Assembly: GCA_009617715.1 (NCBI GenBank)
Contig: VTFK01000524.1
Coordinates: 62,001-126,000 of the forward strand
DNA from: Plectrocnemia conspersa
Taxonomy: Eukaryota > Arthropoda > Insecta > Trichoptera > Polycentropodidae
Direction: 5' to 3'
Length of the DNA: 64,000 nucleotides
Of the stretch, positions 24,950 to 36,392 are shown piece after piece (the stretch's first letter is position 1; every line of letters starts with the position of its first letter). The translations under genes were made by a program, and so were the position numbers. Below the pieces are notes generated by a model. It was not told the origin of the DNA, searched no databases, and saw only the letters and a list, made by a program, of their open reading frames with translations.

Positions 24950-25475
24950 TGTTAACATTTAATCAGCAACTTTCCGCCATCATCGCTCCCGCCAATCAAC
25001 CAACAACCGTTACAACTTTTCGTTTTTAACCGCCCAAACGAGGCTGAGAGCTTTTTTAGACTTTTTGACAGTTTTAATCCCTCGTCAAAGGCACTCGAAC
25101 GAGGGTGGAAAGCTCTCATCCGAGGGGAAAACCCGTACGTTCTGAAGGGCGCGTACGATTTCAACTTTGTTTAGAAACAAAACAAAAAATAGCCAAACGG
25201 ATTACCGATATCGAAAACAGTTACGTCGGCCATTAGTCATCGGTTATTGTGATGGCGGAATTGTCTGTAATTTTACAGTCAAGTAACTTGCGGCCGATGG
25301 CTCCGAACAATCATTTAAGATTAGATTCGTGCTCTCAATTACCTCTTGGGTCTCTATAAACGTGGACCGATTCGAAATGGCTCACAAATTATCGGTAGAC
25401 ATGTTGTAATACGGTAATTTAATAAAAATCGTCGGATAGCAGAATAACTTGGCGGACTGCAAGTGAATTGTAATC
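24950..25475. promoter_or_regulatory. GC-richer islands, candidate conserved non-coding elements
   Basis: Two adjacent patches (about 24955-25165 and 25195-25475) have balanced base composition within very AT-rich flanks. The first is open in more than one frame (for example minus 24952-25164), but no protein family is recognised. The second contains several homeodomain-type core words. Enhancer function is inferred. Confidence 0.3.
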
Positions 25476-25668
25476 CGATCGGATTTGTTTATTTAATATG
25501 TTTGCAGTTCGCTTAAATTTAAAGAAATGCAGTTTTACATTTTTTATGACCTAAAATATGTTTAGATTAGTGGTATGATATTTAGGAATCTATGAATATG
25601 CTTCTCAAATAAAAAATATTAGTTGAATTTATCAATTTAAAATTATATGAATTTCTGTAAAACCTCAA

Positions 25669-25975
25669 TTAGTCCAGTCAAATAAGGGTTTAACCTCGGA
25701 ATGAAAGATAACAAGCTGAAATTTTGCACAGACCTTTGTTTTGGAGTTCTAAAGATAGGGTAAAAAGTCTCATAAGATATCGTGTCTGCTAATCAAGATA
25801 TTGAAGGTCAAAGGTCATAAAAATCGTTTTTATGCAAATATCTCACCTCCTTTGCGTTGCATGTCATTAGATGTTTTACAAAACTTATAGAAAATAAAAT
25901 TTTCTACAAGTTTTTTTTTAATTATTTCTTCGTATGGTTAATGGTTTTCGAGATATAGCGCGGGGAGTGGGAAGC
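25669..25975. repeat. Left terminal inverted repeat of the long-TIR element
   Basis: This is inverted relative to 27715-28021, with many small differences. It includes the GAGATATAGCGC word followed by GTGGGA(A/G)GCG and ATCCGTTTA. Confidence 0.6.
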
Positions 25976-27340
25976 GCGCATCCGTTTATAAAGGATAACG
26001 CGTTATGTATAACTAGGATAACGCTATGTGAACTACGGCTACCTGCACATTTTTCCACAGTTTCATAGGAAACATCGCAAATTGTTATCTGCTGAATGAA
26101 CCCATCTAAAGCATTATAACTTTCAATCTCCATATCTTCAAAAATCATCATCGATAATGCAAAAATTAATAGCGTATGGCCTCAGATACTTCTTGCAAAA
26201 GCGTGACCATCCAACATTTTGTCGACAGAATTCGAAGCATAAATTGTACTGAGAGCTTTCTTGATTCAGCTTCCATTCATTATATACCCTATGCATCCAA
26301 TAAAAGACATAAGCATATGAAAGCCTCCTAGTTTCACAACTACTCTGGACAAGTCTGAGTTAGCATCTGAAGCTGCTACGATTTCACGTACTTTTATGTA
26401 CAACGGCTGATCAAAAGTTATTAAGCATGTTCTTTGTTCATGTTTCTTGGCAGTGTTTATAGTACACTGTAATGTAGTGTAAATTGTGTCCATATTACTC
26501 GCAGGATGATGAATAAAAGTAAGAAACAGAATCCGAGAAGTTACAAAGTTCTCATTGTTTTTTGTAAGTTGTTCAATAAATCCATTCCACCCTGGCAACG
26601 GTGAGATATTTTTCCACTTTCCGTACATCCACAACAAATCAACTACATTAAATATTTGTTCGGTTAGTTCTTCTACATCATTAAAATTTCGAACTTGAAT
26701 CTCATGCTCAATCCGGGTACGACATGATTTTCATACACTAGAAGGGGTATATGTGATAGTGCTGCTAACTCCTTTGCACTTGGTTTTGTTGTAAATTTCT
26801 TTATGCGGTCATCGGATATAACTTCAGATTTTGAAGTTATTATTTTTATCATTCCCATTATATGAACAGTATTATAGCCATCAAGAGTATAAATATTTTT
26901 CTGCATTATCCGCTGCATACTGTACTAAGGCACTTGACTCTGATGGTTGATTACGAGGCTGTGGGTGATAAACAGCTGAAATTTAACATTTTACAGTATC
27001 ACTATATGAAGCGAAAAAAACCTAAACTTGACAAAACATCCAAAGTCTTTATGGATGTTTGGCCTATCTGTATTTCTTCTATGAAGAAATACAGATAGGC
27101 CTATTAATAACTCTTGCGAAGAAAAGGACCGTTTTCGTATGGAAGTCATTATAGCATGATTATAGCTGTGTATTTCGTTTTAAAATGCCCCGTCTTTCCT
27201 TTTCTGTTCTTTATAATAACTTCTTGCAGAAAATGTAATAAAGTTTTCGGAATTTCTTCATTAATATTTTACTCGGGGGCGGATAGGACTTGGTCTCAAC
27301 AACAGAAGATCGAATATCTTCTCTAATAATCGCCGCAGCA
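25918..27340 (-). pseudogene. Decayed ORF of the long-TIR element (FDQPLY / GGFHMLMSF family)
   Basis: Reading the minus strand, the protein blocks are, in order, LLIGLSVFLHRR, IYTLDGYNTVHIMGMIKIIT, KPSAKELAALSHIPLLVYE, MLWMYGKWKNISPLPGWNGF, CLITFDQPLYIKVREIVAAS, VVVKLGGFHMLMSFIGCIGY, IMNGS, and finally ALSMMIFEDMEIESYN. I recognise FDQPLY...EIV plus the LGGFHMLMSF.G.IG.IM.GS pattern as shared by many uncharacterised invertebrate proteins, usually multi-copy and often broken. I know no established name or catalytic assignment for it. Stops and frameshifts separate the blocks, and a fold-back palindrome at 27061-27101 disrupts the N-terminal part. Confidence 0.55.
27061..27101. repeat. Perfect 19-bp-arm palindrome, 3-nt loop
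   Basis: Arm GGCCTATCTGTATTTCTTC at 27061-27079 is followed by TAT and its exact reverse complement at 27083-27101. It lies inside the transposon ORF, where one arm is the expected coding sequence (SVFLHRRNTDRP) and the other is a copy in reverse. Confidence 0.85.
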
Positions 27341-27714
27341 GCTTCCACTACGCGCAAGTGTTCTTCTTCCGAAGTGCCTTTTTTATTTTCATACCAAGCT
27401 ATGGATAAAATTTAAGCTTGAGCATCGCGAAAAGAAAAAATAGGGAATGATCCAATCTTCGTTGTAATTATAATGTCAGTTAAATATTTTTCTCTTAATT
27501 TGGAAATGATCTTCTTATCATCTGGTACATACTCCGTAAGGACATCATTCAACTCTTTCAATTTTTTCGCACAAATTTCTAGTCGAGCAATATTTCATTC
27601 ATAATTCCTAATAATACAATAAAAAAAGTAATAAAATTATGGTTCAAACGACTTGCCGAGAACTTTTTTCACGAAAATTATGGTTCATAACAACTTAAGC
27701 AGGTAGAAATACCG

Positions 27715-28021
27715 CTGGATTCTTTAAACGGATGTACGCCTCCCACTCTTGGCGCTATATCTCAAAACGGTTAAGGATACAAAACAAATGTTATAACCAA
27801 AGGTAGAAAATGTTATGCTTTACAAGTTTTATAAACGGATGTAATGCCTGCCGTATAAAATGCGAGATATTTCAAAAAAAACGGACCTTTGACCTTTGAT
27901 ATCTTGATTACAAAACGATAAACTTTTACCCTGTCCTTAGAACATCAAACTTGTCTGTGCAAAATTTTTTTGTTATCTTTCATTCCGAGGTTTTTTATTT
28001 CATCTTATTTGACTGGACTAA
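27715..28021. repeat. Right terminal inverted repeat of the long-TIR element
   Basis: This is the inverted partner of 25669-25975. It ends GACTGGACTAA at 28011-28021. Confidence 0.6.
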
Positions 28022-29677
28022 ATGTGTTCGAAAAAAAAAATGATAAAATAATAGAATATCAACGAAAAACAAATTTCACTCGAATCATTATTACTTTTAG
28101 ATGTACTTTGAGATCAAATATTTTAACTAGCATAAATATTTTGTGAGATTTTTTATTTTAACAAGAAAAACTGTTGTATTTAAAACTGCTGAATTCAGTT
28201 ATCTATTCAGTGAATTTCCAAAAGAAAAGTGCAAGGAAAAATAAAAAAAAGACAAATTGTTATTACATGAAAAGTAGCAAGGAAAAAAATAAAATACAAA
28301 AAAAAACTAATTACTGACAAATTGTCGGTGCTTCTGTAAATTTTCAGTGAATTTTTTTGTTGGAAAAAAAAAAATCGCATGAAATTGTTTGAAAAATCGC
28401 TTAATAAAGATAAGATTATTTTTAATTATTGAAAGAAAACAAAAAAAAATATTCATTTGACACGGTTATTAGATCGTCCTGTAATTTTTTGTTGCAAAAA
28501 TAACTATTACATACCTGTGCAATCCTTATTTAAACCTAATATTTTATTATTTTATTATATAATGCATGTTCATATTATTAATTTTATGATCTCATTGATT
28601 TTAGTTATTCGCAATTTTCGACATAGATTTTTCTGTCCAAATTCCCTGTTTGGAATCCACGTCAAAAGCGTTAATATTAAGACTTTTTATAACAATTTTA
28701 CGACTTACATACAATAAGTGAGAATGAATAAAGTATCTCTAAACCAAATTTTGACCAATTGGAGAGCGCACCGTCGCGATTTTATTGCTTTTGATTGTAA
28801 GATGTATAAATTGTGATTCAAGTTGACACGCAAGAAGATTTAATGCTTCAACAATCGATGAAGTGGCAATAGCCATTGTTGGAGTACAATTTGAATTATG
28901 CAAGATCGTACATTATTGTCGAAACGATCGTCTTCAAACTGTTGCAGAAACTCACCACTTCTACGATGCAATACAATATTGTTCAATTTCATTCATGTCA
29001 TTTTAATTGAATAAATTAATTGATATCGAACTTCAATCGTATTTGATTAATTTATATTCATATATACTTAAATTTAGCGAAGCATTGCCGGGTCCGATAG
29101 TCGTTATAATATATAAATGGAATAAAGTTTACTTTGATGAACAATCAATCGATTGTCTTCATGTCTGCAACACTTTGCGTTAACGAAATTAATATGAAAG
29201 CAAAAATTTAACACAAAAAACGAACTAGATGACAGACCATCAATTTGCCATTTATGTAATTAATAAAATTATTATATTTTAATTTGTAGCACTAAATGTA
29301 CATATTTAATCTAAATGTGTTTTCAGTTCATCCCTTATTTTTTAAGCTAAAGGACATTAAAAGAAAATTTACAGTGTAAAAAAATATTTTTATTTATTTA
29401 TTTCATACAAATAAAAAATCAGTATATAGAATTCTATGTAATTATTTCGATATGGGGTAGAAAAACATTGAAATAAATATTTGACACTCATTATGGAAGT
29501 ACTCTTGTATCTGAAACACTAATTAAAATATGTTGACTTGAAATGTATTATAAAACGTAATCATCGATAAAAAACTATTCATAGCATTAACGCTAACAAT
29601 GATGACTCAATAAAATATGTCAATATTAAAAAATAACATGATTTCCATATATGTATAATATATAAAGTATAACAAAG
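28022..29677. other. AT-rich intergenic with a dispersed repeat at about 28590-28830
   Basis: No gene was recognised. Part of the stretch is the dispersed repeat listed separately. A short GC-richer word near 29085 (CGAAGCATTGCCGGGTCCG) is not assigned. Confidence 0.4.
28590..28830. repeat. Dispersed repeat copy, inverted relative to 57330-57590
   Basis: GACTTTTTATAACAATTTTACGACTTAC, then AATAAGTGAGAATGAATAAAG, TCTAAACC and TTTTATTGCTTTTG match the reverse complement (or the same words) at 57365-57510. It is probably an unclassified transposon. Confidence 0.5.
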
Positions 29678-32662
29678 TTATAATTTTTCAGTCATTATTT
29701 TCTTTTGAATTGCATCGTCATCATCAGGCGACCTGTCTCTTTTTAAACCGCTAGCGTTATCAGTTTTACGTATGCTCTTTTTGTTCTGGTTCTTTTTACT
29801 CTTTTCCATCTTGTCTTCGCCAACTCTAAATTAAAAATTTATCTATCATCACAAAACATTGAAATTAACTCAAAATTACATGTAAATAAGTTTACTTAGC
29901 CGTAGCTCTTGTTCCTGGTCCCCAAAACGGAGTCGGATTATATTGAAATCTCAAAAATCCTTGCTTTCTACTATCAGGATTCGCGTCGTTTCGTTCTGTG
30001 AAATCAACGCTTGATACTATATCTTTCGATAGTAAAAATAATCCTGGTGTTCCTTCTCCCAATCTAAGAACGATTTAACATTATAATCGTTACGCCCAAT
30101 TCAAAGAATTTTAAATTTTAATATTTATATACCTATCTTTCTTAACCGGATGCATCTTCTCCCAAGTTTTTATCACGTCCCACATAAAACTTGCTGGTGC
30201 ATCAGTTTTAATCGACGATTTGCAAGCATGCGAGTAAGAAACTCTGAATCCACCATTCATGAGAGCGGATCTAAAAAGAACAGCAACTTAATACACAAAT
30301 AATGTATTATGCATTAAAAAATATCACACATACCTCATTTTCAACATAGGCATCATCTCCACATGAATAATCGAACATAATCTTGCAACCGAGTAATACA
30401 ACGGTACGTCATGCAACTCTTCAAGAACCATATATAACAATCCTTTTATCCTTTTACTCGTAGAAAATTTCTCTGAATCATCGTCAACGATCTTCAACAC
30501 TTTCTCGACGAATGATGGTTCATGCAATGGACCCGTCCAAATTGGTCCTCCCATCTGTAATAATAATGAAGAAAATAATTCACCAGATAATCCTATTGAA
30601 CACCAATTGTTTAATCTTACGTGAAATCTATGATTGCAATGTTCACAGTTGGGATTGACGGGTGGCGCGTGAGGTAAACACGCCTTCAACCTTCCAGGGT
30701 CAGAAGGAGACGGATTCGGTTTAAACGAACCGAGCGCTTGAAGCGAAAACGTCTCACACCCCACGCATTGATAAACTATGCTTAATTTACTGCAATGAAA
30801 TAATTAATAAGTACGAATGCTTAATGTTGATAAATATGTTATGAGAATATAATAGTACCTAGTTGATTTCTTACAATGTACAGGTCCCGTAAAAATTCTT
30901 ACGAACACTCTTATATAAAAATCGGCCGATATGCTCAACAATGGTACGATATACCGACCGTACCTGTTGGCGTGAGATTCAATACATTGTAATAGTATTC
31001 GTAATCCCTGAAAATACAAGACAGATTCAATAAATTATTTAATTTATCGTAAATTAATTTTAAAGGTCGGGGCAAAGAAACATGAAAATATTCGAGTTGG
31101 TACAAAAGTCACTTAGCCTTAAAAAAAAAATAACTGTTATTATTTAATTTTAAACAATTAATTAATAATTATTAAGTTTTGATCCTTGAAAATACATAAT
31201 AGACATAATAAAGGAATATACGTTTTATTATTATGTATTAGTAGCTATTCAAGAAAAGGATTCTAGAGCACAAATGATTAAAATTTAGAACTAAAAGTGT
31301 AATTTTATATTTGGTTGTAATGCTGTTTCTGTTAGGGTCCATGTGACATGACAGAGTTTACCGAGCCTCAGTTAAGCTAGCAGTGTGTTTAAAATGCCTA
31401 ATACGTTAAATGATTGTATCTTCTGTGCAAAAAAGGTAATGCTGCTGAAATTCATTACAAATATGTTTCTGTATATGACATTATATTTAGCACTGCAAAA
31501 TATATTCATTTCTGGTTCACGAAAGAGTACTTTTAGTGTTGCCTAAAATGAACATTTTATTAGCTTAACTATTCGAATATTAACTATATTTTTTCTCAAG
31601 GTCCTAATGTACAACTGAGTAAAATTTTAATTGGGTGGCATTTAATACAATACACATTAAAACATAATATTTAAATGCGGAATTTAACGAATTGTCAAGT
31701 GACTTAAGGACCATTCTCTACGTACTTACATATTTGTTTATATTTACATAAAACTATATTCTACAGCTTTCTTTATATATGTGTAAATATAACTCACTTG
31801 TTCATGACAAGCTTTCGTCTTAAGACTAACAGCACCGTATTTAGAATAACAAGTTTCCGGAGAGTTACCAGCCAAGACCGCCATATCGGTAGCCGTTACC
31901 AGTAACAAGCCTCCGTCTTTTACGCACTGAACAGCGCCGTCCAAAAATATCGACGGACAACCATACGGATCCAAATCCAATATAGTGAACTGATTTGGAT
32001 ACCTACGATTCTTGTACATGAAGATTCTACGAACACAATTTAAGAATATTATATTTAAATGTAAATAAACCAAAAGTATACGCTATATTTACGTGGCATC
32101 TTCGTGGCTCGTTTTTATGATATCGTCAACCTCGTTCAGCTTGACGTTTGTCTTAATACTTTCGACGGCTTGTAAAGATATGTCATTTGCAATTATCTCA
32201 TCGATATTTGGTATCTCTTTAGCATATCTGATGCTCCTCAGTCCGGTGGCTGAGAGCGCCTCCAATACTGTTATCTTTTCCTATTAAAACATGATGTATA
32301 TTCAATATGCATTATTCTTACGATTATTATTTTTATTTATTTACATTATTCTGTTGATTTGCATTCTTGAGGCCTCTCTTCTTGTTATCTGGCTCCACTC
32401 GGTTCTCATCTTGGGATCGTAGCTCGTCTATGAACGCCCTGATCACTAGGATACTCAAATCGCGATTGAATTCCTGAACGGGATTGTAAAACACTCGATC
32501 TGACGTTAAAAGCAGTCTGGCTTTGCCTTCTTCCAAAAACTTATTTTTCGTTTCTTCCATAAATAATTCTTTTTTCTTATTAGGCGGGACAGTATTAACC
32601 AAAGATGCGATTGTTTTGACGATACTTCGACAACAAGCCCACGTGCGATATATAAATGTCAT
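29678..32662 (-). CDS. TRMT1: tRNA (guanine26-N2)-dimethyltransferase, Trm1/TRMT1
   Basis: The eight exons are 32345-32662, 32093-32280, 31798-32026, 30859-31007, 30334-30789, 30133-30270, 29896-30063 and 29678-29825. All introns are GT-AG, and the total of 1794 nt gives 597 residues. The enzyme uses S-adenosylmethionine to dimethylate G26 of cytosolic and mitochondrial tRNAs. Visible features are the family block [13 protein letters not shown] in exon 1, the SAM-site region [18 protein letters not shown] at about 111-128, the catalytic-type DLDPYG at 186-191, [45 protein letters not shown], and a zinc-binding pair C303-x2-C306 / C343-x2-C346. The C-terminus is a short Lys-rich tail, without the CCCH finger of the human protein. 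The first residues ([17 protein letters not shown]) are basic and hydrophobic, compatible with a mitochondrial presequence. The start ATG is the first in frame. The gene is head-to-head with RRS1 1.4 kb away. Confidence 0.93.
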
Positions 32663-34087
32663 TAGTGACAGTTGCCAGTGAAAATAATTTGGCCTAAATA
32701 TGACGACTATGATTTTGTGTCAATAAAATTGTTATTAAGCTTGAAAGATTTTAAAAACTGATTTTGCCAACAATAAAAGGTTATATAGGGTTTAAGAATC
32801 CTTTTTTATTATACTGGTTTAGTTGGCATCACTGCACACTCACACACATTCATTCGTAGTTTAATCCGCTTCGACCAGTGACTTTTTTATTATAGCTTTT
32901 GAATCTAACCATATGCATATGAATAAAAAGTTTTTTATTGTTGGTAATTTATTATTGGTAATTTTCTTTAAATGTTATATAATGAAATTTTTGAATTTAT
33001 CTTCATTTCAATAATTATTTCTGTACACAAACCATGCAAGTACGATGTAAAAAGTCCACGGTTGCCTCTTCCGCAAATTGTCTCTTCAATTTTCTCTTTC
33101 ATCCATATATTTTCCAAAAAAATATGAATTTAAAACAAATTAAGTAACACACTATTTCGTTAAATTATTCGAAAATAATTGATGAAGTTCACAAAGTACG
33201 CCGAGGAAAAAATTAAAGTTTTTAAAAATTAAACCATTTAAAGTTATTGCATTCATTTAATTTTAAATCGCTTTATTTTACAGTGTAATCGTATATAAAT
33301 GAAGATTTCTGAGTTTGTTTGTGTTCGTTTTCGTATTTAATTTTTATTATAATTAGGTGAGTAATGCAGTGGTGAGTAATGCAGTGATGCCAGCTTAAAC
33401 CAATAAATTACGCTAAGTCCCTATATAACCAAATATGGTTTACCCTCCCACTATTTTATTTTCTTAGAAAAATATGATAGTAATTCAGGATTTAAACTTT
33501 TACTTACAAATAAAACTAGAATTTTGAAAAGTAGTCATTCTTTACTTAATGCTTATCTTAGTGGGTTGCCACCAATTTATTAATATATAAATATTGAAAA
33601 AATCAACAAAACTAGAATTAAATTAATTAAATTGATCGCGGTATTGCAATTATCTTCGAACGTGATAGTGCGGTAATGTAAAATGATATTTTTGCATAAT
33701 TTTTGCAAATATTTGAAGAGACTATTTAGTGGCCACAAAATTTTCAATATGATGCTAATAGCTTAAATAAATTTGATACAAATAATATAATAAAATGTTT
33801 GCAAATATATATTATTATAGTTTTTGACGCTAAGTAGTGATAGAATGAAAGGTAAAAAAAATGTGATATATAAATTTAAGTTAATTTAATATTTTTATGT
33901 TCCAAATAATATTTATTATCGATTTGAATGATAATTTATAATAATATTTTAATTATCTTAAGTTTCATTCAAATGGTACATTTCGTCTACTGGTAGCACT
34001 AAAGATCTTTGAAAATATTGAAGCGTGCAACACCACTTGTCATGTCGCACGTGTGCTTGCGACTGTTGCGATAACCTGTCAATCGAA
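32663..34087. other. Intergenic region between divergent TRMT1 and RRS1
   Basis: About 1.4 kb of mostly AT-rich sequence separates the two start codons and must carry both promoters. A 15-bp word (GTGAGTAATGCAGTG) is duplicated in tandem near 33357-33386. No further gene was seen. Confidence 0.5.
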
Positions 34088-36392
34088 ATGACAGCGTTGG
34101 AAGAGCAAACGGGGGCGCAGCTCGTGGCGGCGGCCCTATCAAAAACTGCAGCCCGCGGCTACAAGCCTATCGCAGTAGAAAAGCAGTTGGAACCTCAAAT
34201 TGACCTAGGCACGTTGCTCTTCATCGACGCCGACGATTTGGATACTAAAAACTTACAGTAAATACTATTTTATTCATACCACCTCCCACCTCCCTTATAC
34301 AATACACCCTGATCGTTGCCAAGTTGCATTTTATAATTTCAGAAAAGATAAAGACGAATATTTATTAAATTTAACGAGGAGTAATACGCAGTTATTGTTT
34401 AATAAAATATGGGAACTTCCAACTGAAAGGATAGACGAGACAGTTGTTGTCAACTTACCTAAACCGGCGTTCGGATTGCCGAGGGCTCAAAGAGTTCCAA
34501 AACCGAAACCGTTGACTAAATGGCAACAGTTCGCTAAAGACAAGGGCATACAGAAGAAGAGTAAACCGAAAGCGTCGTGGGACGACGACTTGCAGAAATG
34601 GGTTCCAGCATACGGGTAATGAATCATATATTTTACTATAAATATGAAGAGAATTTAAGTTGGCCACTAGCTATCAATATTTATGTTAAATATCAATTAC
34701 AGATACCAACGAGCGTCGGCCCAAAAAGACAAAGATTGGGTATTAGAAGTGCCGAAGAATCTAGACCCAATGACTGACATGTTTGCTAAGAAGGCAGATG
34801 CTAAATCGGAAAAGGTCGCCAAGAACGAGCTGCAAAGAATGAAGAACTTAGCCCGAGCTCAAAAAGTTAAAGTTCCCAGAACAGGATTTCCGGTCACTTC
34901 CGATAAGGCTACGTCTTCGCAGGTTCGATTTTATCTTTAAATAATTTTCTTTTTACTTGATGGATTACATCATTTATATTAATTACAGCTAACAGCCGCA
35001 ATTACAGTGGCAAGATCGGCCACTGCTTCAGCTGGTAAATTCCAAGATAAACTACCGAAAGAAAAAGACGCCAGAGGAAAAGAAGCTACGCCCCTCGTCA
35101 CCGGCGCAGCTAAAAAGAGAAAGGCGCCAGCTCCGGACATATCGACTGAAAAACAGAATAACTTGAGTTTGATAGACACGATAGTCAAGAAACAGCCTAG
35201 GCTCGATGTAAATCTCGGCGTTACTAAGGAAATAAATCAAGAACAAGCAGAGTGAGTATATATTTAGTATACCAGCTTCGTCTGTTTTATTTTGTCATCA
35301 CTTAAGCTATTTTCATCTGCATGGCATAAATCTCTCAATCACCAGCATTGTGACTTACTCACTGTTATGGCGAAAGCAATGTGAATTGTAGTTTACCTAT
35401 CTATTATATATAAAAAAACTTTTGTTGATTTAGAAATTTGCAGAATGTGTTTCATCCTAGTGCAGTGGTGTAACTAAAAAAAATTGACTAGCATGCAAAA
35501 GTTACCAAGGGCCCTAATTTTATTTTTTTTGCAAAAATTAAATTAATAAACTTACAGGTTTTAAATCTCCTTCTTCGCCTTTACATTTTCAAATTCCGCA
35601 ATCATATCTTGCAATGACATTTTTTGAGATTCTTCATGCTCAATTGCTAATATAGTTTGATTGAATTTCTTTTATAATCTTTAATTCATTTTAATTTGCT
35701 ACAGAAATTGGCAAAGTGAAAAATAAAAAAAAAATACGTTTCAGAGAATTTGCTTTCCATAAAATTATATGTTGAAATTAATACGTTCGAAAACTTTTAT
35801 TCACATCGTTTGTGCCGCAATGGGTAAAACGTATCAATGTATCTCTTCATATCCCTAAAAAGCCTCAACGTCATATTTGATAATAATCATGGTACCTAGT
35901 TTATATTTTATTTGCGAGCGATATATTTTGTATGAGCGTAGTGACAGCCCTGGCGCTACTCAAGAAACAAAAAATGTTTTCGTTTCAGACGATGTATGAT
36001 GTAAGACTTGACGTAAAAATTTTCCGTTTTGTATAAGTGGATTGTCTAGTTATTAATATATACATATCTGGCTATTCTCTTGGGGCTCCCTGATCCCAAG
36101 GACCCGCATGCGCTGCCTGCTCCCGTGGCATAGTAGTTACGCCACTGTTCTAGTGTTTCATTCCCGAATTATAAACTTGTATATATGTGAACTATTAATT
36201 AAAAAATTTATTAATTATTTCAGCCGATCGGATGAGAAGAAAAGTTCCAAACCAAAGGCGGGTAAACGCGTCGCTGGTAAAGGCGGTAAAAATACGTTCA
36301 GCGGAAGCAAAGGCAAAAAAGCGGGCAAACCAGCAGCCGGAAAAGGTCAACGAAACCCTAGCAAAAGGAACATTGGCAGAAAAAGGCGATGA
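34088..36392 (+). CDS. RRS1: Ribosome biogenesis regulatory protein RRS1
   Basis: The five exons are 34088-34257, 34343-34615, 34703-34922, 34989-35251 and 36224-36392, total 1095 nt and 364 residues. RRS1 joins RPF2 and the 5S RNP (uL18/RPL5, uL5/RPL11, 5S rRNA) in pre-60S assembly in the nucleolus. Conserved blocks are EPQIDLGTLLFID, NTQLLFNKIWELPTERIDE, LPRAQRVPKPKPLTKWQQFA, KGIQKKSKPKASWDDDLQKW, YQRASAQKDKDWVLEVP, MFAKKADAKSEKVAKNELQR and KFQDKLPKEK. The tail is Lys/Gly-rich with GK repeats, as in the human protein. The frame extends 5' of the chosen ATG, but only via a GTG, so 34088 is the first in-frame ATG. The donor of exon 3 (CAG|GTTCGA) is weak. Intron 4 carries a 685-bp hAT-like element. 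Confidence 0.93.
35463..36147. mobile_element. Non-autonomous hAT-like element in RRS1 intron 4
   Basis: The left end CAGTGGTGTAACTA and right end TAGTTACGCCACTG are inverted repeats. They are flanked by 8-bp near-identical duplications, TCCTAGTG (35455-35462) and TTCTAGTG (36148-36155). Eight-bp duplications with CAGTG termini indicate hAT. The interior has a short coding-like relic on the minus strand (SQKMSLQDMIAEFEN near 35560-35630) and no intact transposase. Confidence 0.75.

Larger units (their letters stand above)
25669..28021 (-). mobile_element. DNA element with about 300 bp terminal inverted repeats and an unclassified ORF family
   Basis: Both ends start TTAGTCCAGTCAAATAA and remain recognisably inverted for about 300 bp: left 25669-25975, right 27715-28021. 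Shared words include CCTCGGAATGAAAGATAACA, TTTTGCACAGAC, AAAGGTCAAAGGTC and GATATAGCGC. Between them is a decayed coding region on the minus strand. The termini are AGTCC-type with no clear target duplication, so the superfamily is not assigned. It is probably a dead autonomous element, because the internal frame has several stops and shifts. Confidence 0.6.

Noticed and set aside
34025..34087. Upstream extension of RRS1
   Set aside because: It would start at GTG, whereas the first ATG in frame is 34088 and the upstream residues do not resemble the family.
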